Shown here piece after piece: positions 7,909 through 15,104 of a stretch of 64,000 nucleotides of DNA. The notes below the pieces were generated by a model. The model made no database searches and was not told where the DNA came from. It saw nothing but the letters and a program-made list of their open reading frames with translations. Made by a program: the position numbers and the translations under genes. Source of the DNA: JAEUNX01 sp034004685 (GTDB lineage Bacteria > Pseudomonadota > Gammaproteobacteria > Burkholderiales > Rhodocyclaceae); contig JAVEWG010000002.1 in the NCBI GenBank assembly GCA_034004685.1, forward strand, positions 75,046 through 139,045. Reading direction: 5' to 3'. Numbering within the stretch: position 1 is the stretch's first letter; every line of letters starts with the position of its first letter.

Positions 7909-9189
7909 CTAACGGGGGAGCGGGCCCCAGGCGGGTTCCCGCACGTCACCGGCCTGGCCGGACAGGCGCTGCTTGACACGGCCATCCACGGAAACGGCGG
8001 CCAGGACGCCCCTGCCGCCGCTTTCGGTGGCGTACAGGATCATCCGGCCATTCGGCGCGAAACTGGGTGATTCATCGCGGTTCGAATCCGTCAGGACGGC
8101 GCTCTGCCGGGACGCCAGGTCCATCACCGCCACCTGGAAGCGGCCGTTGTTGCGGGTGATGTAGGCGAGGCTCTTGCCGTCGGAGGAGGGGCGCGGGGTG
8201 ACGTTGTAGCTGCCCTCGAAAGTAACGCGCTGGGCATCGCCGCCAGAAGACGGGATGCGGTAGACCTGGGGGCTGCCCCCCCGGTCGGATGTGAAGTAGA
8301 TCCACTGGCCGTCGGCGGACCAGGCGGGTTCGGTGTCGATGCCGGAAGAGGAGGCCAGGCGCTGGACCCCTGAGCCGTCGGCGTTGAGGCTGTAGATCTG
8401 GCTCTGGCCGTCCTTGGTGAGGACCACCGCCAGGCGGTTGCCGTCCGGCGACCAGGCCGGGGCGGAGTTGGAACCCCGGAAGTTGGCCGCCACCTGACGG
8501 GTGCCGGTCGCCAGGGTGTGTACGTAGACCACCGGCTTCTTGGCCTCGAAGGAGACATAGGCCAAGCGGCCGCCATCCGGCGACCAGGCCGGGGAGATGA
8601 TGGGCTCCCGGGAGGCCAGGGCGGTCTGGGCGTTCTGGCCGTCGGCGTCGGCGATCTGCAGTTCGTAACGGCTGCCGATCTTCTGCACGTAGGCGATGCG
8701 GGTGGCGAAGACCCCCGGCAGGCCGGTGAGTTTTTCGTAGATATAGTCGGCGACCCGGTGGCCGGTGGCCCGGTACTGGTTAGGCAGGGTGCGGAAACTC
8801 ATGCCCCCCAGGGAAACCTGCTTTTGCACGTCGTAAAGACGGAAACGGACCTCCAGCCGGCCCCCCTCCGCCGCCGCCACGCTGCCCACCGCCACTGCGT
8901 CGGCCCCCTTGTACTTGAGGTGGGCGAAATCCGGGGTGGTGCTCTCGCCCACCGGGGTCGGCCCCATTTCCACCAGGCTGAAGAGGCCGGAGCGCTCCAG
9001 GTCGCCCCTGACCACCTCGGTCACGCTGCGGGGCAGGGCCCCTTCGTTCTCGAAGGTGGCGATGGCCACTGGGTAGCGGTTGGCGCCGGCGCCGGTGATT
9101 TCGATGGAAAGCTGGGCATGGGCGGCCAGGCTGCTGGCCAGCAGCGCCACCGTGGTAAGAAAACGCGAGAAATCAGCAGGTTTGATCAT
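7909..9189 (-). CDS. tolB: TolB, periplasmic beta-propeller of the Tol-Pal system
   Basis: A 426-residue periplasmic protein with a signal peptide (cleavage near SSLAAHA-QLSIEI), an N-terminal TolB_N domain and a six-bladed propeller built from repeats such as SPAWSPDGGRLAYVSFE, APAWSPDGNRLAVVLTKDG and EPAWSADGQWIYFTSDRGG. It links TolA with Pal. It lies between tolA and pal in the standard order, with a 35-bp gap after tolA. Confidence 0.96.
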   Translation of the reverse strand: MIKPADFSRFLTTVALLASSLAAHAQLSIEITGAGANRYPVAIATFENEGALPRSVTEVVRGDLERSGLFSLVEMGPTPVGESTTPDFAHLKYKGADAVAVGSVAAAEGGRLEVRFRLYDVQKQVSLGGMSFRTLPNQYRATGHRVADYIYEKLTGLPGVFATRIAYVQKIGSRYELQIADADGQNAQTALASREPIISPAWSPDGGRLAYVSFEAKKPVVYVHTLATGTRQVAANFRGSNSAPAWSPDGNRLAVVLTKDGQSQIYSLNADGSGVQRLASSSGIDTEPAWSADGQWIYFTSDRGGSPQVYRIPSSGGDAQRVTFEGSYNVTPRPSSDGKSLAYITRNNGRFQVAVMDLASRQSAVLTDSNRDESPSFAPNGRMILYATESGGRGVLAAVSVDGRVKQRLSGQAGDVREPAWGPLPR

Positions 9190-9224
9190 GATCTTTTGGG
9201 GGCGGATTATAGCGGTCCGGGGCT

Positions 9225-10046
9225 TCAGTCTTCCAGCGGTCGGAAATTCAGTTCCAGGTTCCGCTCGAACAACTCTTCTTTCTCTGGCTTGGGCAAGGGG
9301 CTGGATTTCTGAATGGCCTTCTCGATGGCGCTGTCCAGGGCAGGATTGCCCGAGGAGCGCTTCAGCCGGATTTCCAGGATGGTGCCGTCGACGGCTTGGG
9401 AGACCAGGAATACCGCCTCCGGGTTCCCGCTGATCCCCAGGGGCAGGATGATGTTGCCCCTCACCTTGACCCGGATCTTGTTCTTATAGCTGTCGAGGGC
9501 CTTGGCATTTGCCAGATTCGCCCGGGCGGCGGCCACCCGCTGGTTTTCCTCTGCGAGCTGGTTGGCCAGTTGGCGATCGGCTTCGGTCTCGCGAACCTGC
9601 CGGGTTTCACTGGCCAGCAGATCCTTCAGGCGGTTGTCATCCAGAGGCGGTGATTTGGAGGCTAGCTTCGACTTGGGTTTTGGCTCGGATTTGTTTTCCA
9701 GCTTGGGTTTTTCCACCGGCTTGGGGGGCTTCGGCTGCTTCTCCACTTGCTTGGGCTTGGCCTTGGTCACGATCTCCGGCTTGGCCGGCGGAGGTGGGAG
9801 GGGCTTGGCCTCGGGTTTCGGCGTCGGCCTGGGTTCGGGCTTGGGCTCAGGGCGGGGAGGCTCTGGCGTGGCCGTCGGGGGCGGCGGGGGCAGGCCGTCC
9901 ACCACCGAAACCTCCACCGCTTCCGGCGCCGGGTTCTGCCAGCGCACCCCGAAGAACAGGAACAGGGCTAGCAAAATGTGCACCAGGGCGGCCAGGACCA
10001 GGGAGGGCCATTTGCCGCTATCGCGCTGGGGAATGCCTGGCTTCAT
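9225..10046 (-). CDS. tolA: TolA, energy-transducing membrane-spanning protein
   Basis: A 273-residue protein with one N-terminal membrane anchor (about 14-36, SLVLAALVHILLALFLFFGV), a long Pro/Lys/Glu-rich linker (about 50-135), a helical segment and a C-terminal TonB-like domain (VKVRGNIILPLGISGNPEAV). It spans the periplasm and transmits TolQR energy to Pal/TolB. The linker is shorter and more proline-rich than the helical linker of E. coli TolA. Start and tolR stop overlap as ATGA. Confidence 0.93.
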   Translation of the reverse strand: MKPGIPQRDSGKWPSLVLAALVHILLALFLFFGVRWQNPAPEAVEVSVVDGLPPPPPTATPEPPRPEPKPEPRPTPKPEAKPLPPPPAKPEIVTKAKPKQVEKQPKPPKPVEKPKLENKSEPKPKSKLASKSPPLDDNRLKDLLASETRQVRETEADRQLANQLAEENQRVAAARANLANAKALDSYKNKIRVKVRGNIILPLGISGNPEAVFLVSQAVDGTILEIRLKRSSGNPALDSAIEKAIQKSSPLPKPEKEELFERNLELNFRPLED

Positions 10047-10459
10047 CGGTCGCCGTCTGCCTTGGCGTCCAGGCTGATCTTGCGGGCGCCAGCCTTGCGC
10101 AGGTCGTTCAACATGTCCATCACTGCTTCGTACTTCAGGCCCTTGTCGGCGGAGATCACCACCGGCTGGTCCGGGTTGGCGCGGGTGGCTTCGGTCACCT
10201 TGGCCAGGAGCTGCTTGCGGTCGATGCTCTCCTGGGGGGCGGCGGCAGTGGGGCGGTACTCCAGGCGCTCGCCGGGCTGCATCAGTACGATGATGGCTTC
10301 GGTCTTGGTGGGATTGGGGGCACCGCCGACGCTGGGGACGTCCACGGTGGTGGTCTGGATCATGGGGGCGGTGACCATGAAGATCACCAGCAGCACCAGC
10401 ATCACGTCGATGTAGGGCACGACATTGATCTGGTTCATCAGGCGGCGCTGACGGGGCAT
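10043..10459 (-). CDS. tolR: TolR, inner membrane proton-channel subunit
   Basis: A 138-residue ExbD/TolR protein starting MPRQRRLMNQINVVPYIDVM, with the channel aspartate in the single membrane segment (YIDVMLVLLVIFMV) and a periplasmic domain ending at the ATGA overlap with tolA. The start at 10459 was chosen because everything upstream in frame overlaps tolQ and is not family-like. It works with TolQ as the proton-driven motor. Confidence 0.95.
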   Translation of the reverse strand: MPRQRRLMNQINVVPYIDVMLVLLVIFMVTAPMIQTTTVDVPSVGGAPNPTKTEAIIVLMQPGERLEYRPTAAAPQESIDRKQLLAKVTEATRANPDQPVVISADKGLKYEAVMDMLNDLRKAGARKISLDAKADGDR

Positions 10460-10479
10460 GGCGGGGCTTTCGGCCGGCT

Positions 10480-11154
10480 TCAGCGCAGGGTGCGCTGGAG
10501 GATGTTGGAGAACTCTTCCATGAAGCTCTCGAAGCGGATCGACAGGCGGTCGATGTCGTGGGCGAAGCGGTTGTAGGCCACCACCGCCGGAATCGCCGCG
10601 AAGAGGCCGATGGCGGTGGCCACCAGGGCTTCGGCGATGCCGGGGGCCACGTGGGCCAGGGTGGCGGTGCCCACGCTGGAGAGGCCCCTGAAGGCGTTCA
10701 TGATCCCCCACACGGTACCGAACAGGCCCACGTAGGGAGACACCGAGCCCACCGAGGCGAGGAAGGCCAGGTGGGCCTCGATATCGTCCACCTCCCGCTG
10801 ATAGCTGGCCCGCATGGCCCGCCGGGCGCCGTCGATGGTGGCGCCGTGGTCATGGCTCTTGGTCCGCAGCTTGGTGAATTCCCGGTAGCCGGCCTCGAAG
10901 ATGCGCTCCATGGAGCCGGCGTGATGGCGGTCGTTGACGGCACTTTGGTAGAGGGCGTTGAGATCCCCGCCGCTCCAGAAATCCCGCTCGAACTGATCGG
11001 TTTTCTTGCGGGCTTCCCGGATGCCGAACCACTTGCGGAAGATGTAGTACCAGGACATGAAGGACAGTCCGGCCAGAAGCGCCATCACCAGTTTGACCAG
11101 CAGGCTGGCGTTGGTGATCAGGCTGAGAATGGAGAGATCTTCGGTGACGGTCAT
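10480..11154 (-). CDS. tolQ: TolQ, inner membrane motor subunit
   Basis: A 224-residue MotA/TolQ/ExbB protein with three membrane segments (about 12-36, 130-155 and 165-190) and the family motifs GLFGTVWGIMNAF and TAIGLFAAIPAVVAYN. It forms the proton-conducting motor with TolR. The start overlaps the ybgC stop (ATGA), and tolR follows after 20 bp. Confidence 0.96.
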   Translation of the reverse strand: MTVTEDLSILSLITNASLLVKLVMALLAGLSFMSWYYIFRKWFGIREARKKTDQFERDFWSGGDLNALYQSAVNDRHHAGSMERIFEAGYREFTKLRTKSHDHGATIDGARRAMRASYQREVDDIEAHLAFLASVGSVSPYVGLFGTVWGIMNAFRGLSSVGTATLAHVAPGIAEALVATAIGLFAAIPAVVAYNRFAHDIDRLSIRFESFMEEFSNILQRTLR

Positions 11155-11597
11155 GGTCCGATGAGAAATTGGAGTTGTCGTTTTACTTCGGCGGGGATCT
11201 GGCAGGCACGCCTTGCCCCCATATCCACGCAGGCCACCACGATGCGGGCGTCGAAGAGGATTTCCTCGCCCCGGCTCACGGTTTGGTGGAAGGCGATGCT
11301 CGCGCCGCCGAGCTTGTCCAGGCGGCTCACCACTTCCAGGGCATCATCAAGCACTGCCGACGCCCGGTAGTCGCCGGTGACGTGCTTGACCACGAAGGCC
11401 AGGTTCCGTTCGGCCAGCAATGCCCCGTTGGCAAAACCTTGGGTGCGTAGCCACTCGGTGCGGGCGCGCTCGCAAAACTTGAAGTAGTTGGCGTAATAAA
11501 CCACCCCCGCGGCGTCTGTATCCTCGTAGTACACCCGGATCGGGAGCACGAACTGGCGGGCGGCAGGATTTGGCGGGGTGGGTCGAACAGCGGGCAT
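11151..11597 (-). CDS. ybgC: YbgC, tol-pal associated acyl-CoA thioesterase
   Basis: A 148-residue hotdog-fold thioesterase with the 4HBT signature YYEDTDAAGVVYYANYFKF, whose Asp is the catalytic residue, and RARTEWLR after it. It hydrolyses acyl-CoA substrates and is the usual first gene of the tol-pal operon. It is read divergently from the STAS gene; the 176-bp gap must hold both promoters. Confidence 0.93.
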   Translation of the reverse strand: MPAVRPTPPNPAARQFVLPIRVYYEDTDAAGVVYYANYFKFCERARTEWLRTQGFANGALLAERNLAFVVKHVTGDYRASAVLDDALEVVSRLDKLGGASIAFHQTVSRGEEILFDARIVVACVDMGARRACQIPAEVKRQLQFLIGP

Positions 11598-11773
11598 CGG
11601 CGAATTTTAGCCGAGGGGCGCATGCTGCGGTGCGCGAATCAACGGGCCCTTGCATCCGGAGACACTCTTGGGGGCAGGGGCGACCGGTCTGCTGGGTAAG
11701 GGCGGCCCATGGTGCTATGCTTTCCACTTGTACAATTCCGCTAAACCCCTTCTGTTTTAAGGTTTGCAGGCCC

Positions 11774-12931
11774 ATGGCGCTATTCGGAAAGAAGCCCGAT
11801 CCTGGCCTCCGCCCTTCCAGCGGGGCCCCGGCTCGCGCTGCGGAAGCCCCCGCCGTGCCCAAGCCAGCCGAGCTTTCCGTCCTCGACTTCACCGTGGGTG
11901 GAGGAATGGGCCGGGGTGGGGACGATGGCGGCGTCCAGGTTCAGGAGATCAGCAGTGGGATGAGCGCGGCGGCCGAGGAGGCGGCGGTGCTCTACGCCAA
12001 TGGCAGTTTCCAGGCTGCCGAACAGGTGCTGGCGGCGGTGCTGGATACCGCCGAGGCCAGCCATGTGGGGGAGGGGCTGTGGATGATGCTCCTTGACCTC
12101 TACCGTTTGACCGGGCAACGGTCCCGTTTCGAGGCCCGGGTGATCGACTACGCCACCCGCTTCGAGAAGTCCCCGCCACCTTGGGAGGATCTGTCCAATC
12201 AGGCGGCGCGCCGTGCGCCGGGCAGTCCGCCGGTGGTGAATCTGGCTGGCACTCTCTCCGCCCAGGCAGCCCAGCAGTTCGGCCAGATCCAGGTGATCGG
12301 CCGCAAGAGTGGGGCCATTCGGGTGGATCTGGGCAAGCTGCGGGGGGTGGATGAGGCCGGCGCGGCCCTCCTGCGCCAGACCCTGGCCCAGTTGAAGGCC
12401 GACCGGGTGAAAGTCTCCCTGGCCAATTGCGGCGGCCTGGCCGACATGCTGAGCAGCCGCGTTCAGGTGGGCCGGGCGGACTGGCGGGATGGCTGGCTGT
12501 TGCTGCTGGAATTGCTGATCAACCTGGGGGAGCAGGGGCGCTTCGAGGATCTGGCGGTGGATTACGCCGTCACCTTCGAAGAGTCTCCCCCGTCCTGGGA
12601 GGAGCGCCCGCGGGATGCTGCGCCGTCCATGGAGCAGGCCCACAGCGAGGGCGGTTCGGCGGGATGCTGCCTGGAGGGTGAGCTGACTTCGGCCATGCCG
12701 GACGTGCTGCGGCGCCTGGCGGCCCAGATCGGCGCCGGGGAGGGGCCGGTGGTGGACTGCGGCCGGTTGCGGCGGATCGACTTCGTCAGCGCCGGCACCC
12801 TCTTCAATATCATCGCCACCCTTCAGGCTCAGGGTAAACTCGTGGTCCTCCGGAACGTCAACGCCATGGTGGCGGCCTTGCTCCGGGTGATGGGGGTGGA
12901 TCAAGTGGCCCAAATCACGCTCCGCCCCTGA
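11774..12931 (+). CDS. Duplicated helical-repeat/STAS domain protein
   Basis: A 385-residue cytoplasmic protein of unknown function. After a Pro/Ala-rich leader (about 1-55) the same module occurs twice: a helical TPR-like segment (WMMLLDLYRLTGQRSRFEAR and later WLLLLELLINLGEQGRFEDL, each ending SPPxWE) and a STAS-like domain (about 145-230 and 290-385). At the position of the phosphorylatable DSSG of SpoIIAA-type STAS domains the first copy has DEAG and the second VSAG. The start at 11774 was chosen because upstream in-frame sequence is noncoding in style. hslVU follows in the same direction after 267 bp. Confidence 0.75.
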   Translation: MALFGKKPDPGLRPSSGAPARAAEAPAVPKPAELSVLDFTVGGGMGRGGDDGGVQVQEISSGMSAAAEEAAVLYANGSFQAAEQVLAAVLDTAEASHVGEGLWMMLLDLYRLTGQRSRFEARVIDYATRFEKSPPPWEDLSNQAARRAPGSPPVVNLAGTLSAQAAQQFGQIQVIGRKSGAIRVDLGKLRGVDEAGAALLRQTLAQLKADRVKVSLANCGGLADMLSSRVQVGRADWRDGWLLLLELLINLGEQGRFEDLAVDYAVTFEESPPSWEERPRDAAPSMEQAHSEGGSAGCCLEGELTSAMPDVLRRLAAQIGAGEGPVVDCGRLRRIDFVSAGTLFNIIATLQAQGKLVVLRNVNAMVAALLRVMGVDQVAQITLRP

Positions 12932-13110
12932 ACCCGCGCATAAATCTACTGCGCGGCTCGATTTGGCCCCTGCGATGCTCGCTGTCCCTTGGTACGGCTG
13001 TGCTTCTTGAGCCGAACTCGAACCGCTCGCTACGATTTCTTCGCGGGTTCAGATACCGCCAGGCCGGTCACCCTCGCAAGTGGTGGGCTTCTGAAATGGC
13101 GGAGCCATCG

Positions 13111-13151
13111 TAGGGCGGGCTCTAGCCCGCCTTGGCGGACTGAAGTCCGCC
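13111..13151. repeat. Paired REP-like palindromes upstream of hslV
   Basis: Two adjacent hairpins, GGCGGGCT-CT-AGCCCGCC (13114-13131) and GGCGGACT-GA-AGTCCGCC (13134-13151), lie in the gap between the STAS gene and hslV. Related GGCGGG palindromes occur at 51375-51531, suggesting a dispersed family. The rest of the gap (12932-13110) shows only a small ATGGC/GCCAT hairpin and no clear promoter. Confidence 0.75.
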
Positions 13152-13198
13152 CTGCAAGAGCGTTGTCATTTCGCAAGCACCACATTAGGAATCCCTTC

Positions 13199-13738
13199 AT
13201 GGAACAGTATCACGGCACCACCATCCTCTCCGTCCGCCGGGGCAGCCGCGTCGCCCTGGGGGGCGATGGCCAGGTCACCCTGGGCAATATCGTCATCAAG
13301 GCCAGCGCCCGCAAGGTCCGGCGCCTGTACCAGGACCGCATCCTGGCGGGTTTCGCCGGGGGCACGGCGGATGCCTTTACCCTCTTCGAACGCTTTGAGG
13401 CCAAGCTGGACAAGCATCAGGGCAATCTGTTGAGGAGCGCCGTGGAGCTGGCCAAGGACTGGCGCACCGACCGGGCCTTGCGCCGGCTGGAGGCCATGCT
13501 GGCGGTGGCGGACCGGGAGCATTCCCTGGTGATCACCGGCAACGGCGACGTGCTGGAGCCTGAGCAGGGCATCGTGGCCATCGGCAGCGGCGGGGCCTAC
13601 GCCCAGGCCGCCGCCCGGGCCCTGCTGGAAAACACCGAGCTGGCGCCAGAGGCCATCGTGGCCAAGTCCTTGTCCATCGCCGGCGACCTGTGCATTTACA
13701 CCAATCAACACCACACCATCGAGCTGATCGAAGGGTAA
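13199..13738 (+). CDS. hslV: HslV, ATP-dependent protease proteolytic subunit
   Basis: A 179-residue Ntn-hydrolase. The start at 13199 gives MEQYHGTTILSVRRG, so processing exposes the catalytic N-terminal threonine of TTILSVRR, a hallmark of HslV. GDGQVTLG and SVRRGSRVALGGDG are conserved. HslV forms a double hexamer gated by HslU to degrade misfolded and regulatory proteins. hslU begins 4 bp downstream. Confidence 0.97.
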   Translation: MEQYHGTTILSVRRGSRVALGGDGQVTLGNIVIKASARKVRRLYQDRILAGFAGGTADAFTLFERFEAKLDKHQGNLLRSAVELAKDWRTDRALRRLEAMLAVADREHSLVITGNGDVLEPEQGIVAIGSGGAYAQAAARALLENTELAPEAIVAKSLSIAGDLCIYTNQHHTIELIEG

Positions 13739-13742
13739 CCCC

Positions 13743-15077
13743 ATGACCCAGATGACCCCTCCCGAGATCGTTTCCGAACTGGACAAACATATCGTCGGCC
13801 AGGCCCGCGCCAAACGGGCGGTGGCCATTGCCCTGCGCAACCGCTGGCGGCGGGCCCAGGTGGCCGAGCCCCTGAAGAGCGAGATCACCCCCAAGAACAT
13901 TCTGATGATCGGTCCCACCGGGGTGGGCAAGACCGAGATCGCCCGGCGCCTGGCCCGCCTGGCCAACGCCCCTTTCATCAAGATCGAGGCCACCAAGTTC
14001 ACCGAGGTGGGCTATGTGGGACGGGATGTGGACACCATCATCCGCGACCTGATGGAGATCGCCATCAAGGAAGGCCGGGAGAGCGCCATGAAACGGGTGC
14101 GGGACCGGGCCCTGGATGGGGCCGAGGACCGGGTGCTGGACATCCTCCTGCCGCCGGCCCGGGGCATCAATTTCTCGGAAGAGCCCGAGCCTACGCCGGA
14201 TAACGCCACCCGCCAGAAATTCCGCAAGAAGCTGCGGGAGGGGGAGCTGGACGACAAGGACATCGAACTGGAGGTGAGCGCCCCCGGGGTGTCCGCCGAG
14301 ATCTTTGCTCCGCCGGGGATGGAGGAGCTGACCCAGCAGATCCAGGGCATGTTCCAGAACCTGGGCAGCGGCAAGAAGAAGCTGCGCAAGCTGAAGATCC
14401 GGGAGGCCCTAAAGGTGCTGGCCGACGAGGAGGCCGCCCGGCTCATCAACGACGAGGACGTGAAGTTGGCCGCGGTGCAGGCGGTGGAGCAGAACGGCAT
14501 CGTCTTCCTGGACGAGATCGACAAGGTGGCCAGCCGTTCCGACATGCACGGTGCCGACGTATCCCGCCAGGGGGTGCAGCGGGATCTGCTGCCCCTGGTG
14601 GAGGGCACCACCGTGTCCACCAAGTACGGGATGATCCGTACCGATCACATCCTGTTCATCGCCAGCGGGGCCTTCCACCTTTCCAAGCCCTCCGACCTGA
14701 TCCCCGAGCTCCAGGGCCGCTTCCCGATCCGTGTGGAGCTGGATTCCCTGTCGGTGGAAGACTTCGAGCGCATCCTTACCCAGACCGACGCCTGTCTCAC
14801 CCGCCAGTACCAGGCCCTGCTGGAAACCGAGGGGGTGACGGTGAGTTTTGCTGCCGAGGGTATCCGCCGCCTGGCGGAGATCGCCTACCAGGTGAATGAA
14901 AAGACCGAGAACATCGGCGCCCGGCGCTTGTACACGGTGATGGAAAAGCTCCTGGAAGAGGTTTCCTTCAGCGCTGGCCAGGCCGGAGTGGGTGGTGTGA
15001 AGGTGGACGGGGCCTATGTGGATGCCCGCCTGGAAACCCTGGCCCAGCGGGAAGACCTGGCGCGCTACGTGCTCTGA
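13743..15077 (+). CDS. hslU: HslU, AAA+ unfoldase of the HslUV protease
   Basis: A 444-residue ClpX-type unfoldase starting MTQMTPPEIVSELDKHIVGQ. It has Walker A GPTGVGKTE, the pore motif GYVGRDVD, an inserted I-domain (about 110-240), Walker B IVFLDEIDK and sensor motifs ending with RRLYTVMEKLLEE. The C terminus REDLARYVL matches the tail that inserts into HslV pockets. Length equals that of E. coli HslU. Confidence 0.97.
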   Translation: MTQMTPPEIVSELDKHIVGQARAKRAVAIALRNRWRRAQVAEPLKSEITPKNILMIGPTGVGKTEIARRLARLANAPFIKIEATKFTEVGYVGRDVDTIIRDLMEIAIKEGRESAMKRVRDRALDGAEDRVLDILLPPARGINFSEEPEPTPDNATRQKFRKKLREGELDDKDIELEVSAPGVSAEIFAPPGMEELTQQIQGMFQNLGSGKKKLRKLKIREALKVLADEEAARLINDEDVKLAAVQAVEQNGIVFLDEIDKVASRSDMHGADVSRQGVQRDLLPLVEGTTVSTKYGMIRTDHILFIASGAFHLSKPSDLIPELQGRFPIRVELDSLSVEDFERILTQTDACLTRQYQALLETEGVTVSFAAEGIRRLAEIAYQVNEKTENIGARRLYTVMEKLLEEVSFSAGQAGVGGVKVDGAYVDARLETLAQREDLARYVL

Positions 15078-15078
15078 G

Positions 15079-15104
15079 GGCCTGCCCCCGGCCGGGGGCA
15101 GGCC
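15079..15104. terminator. Palindromic terminator between hslU and the GGDEF-EAL gene
   Basis: A 26-bp perfect palindrome with arms GGCCTGCCCCCGG fills the gap between the converging stop codons. It is an almost pure GC hairpin; the T-tracts are minimal on both sides. Its position makes it a probable bidirectional terminator. Confidence 0.7.

Noticed and set aside
9172..9200. AAGAT-CATG-ATCAA, an FNR-like palindrome at the tolB start
   Set aside because: It overlaps the tolB start codon region, one half-site is poor, and Tol-Pal genes have no expected FNR control; a chance match is likely.
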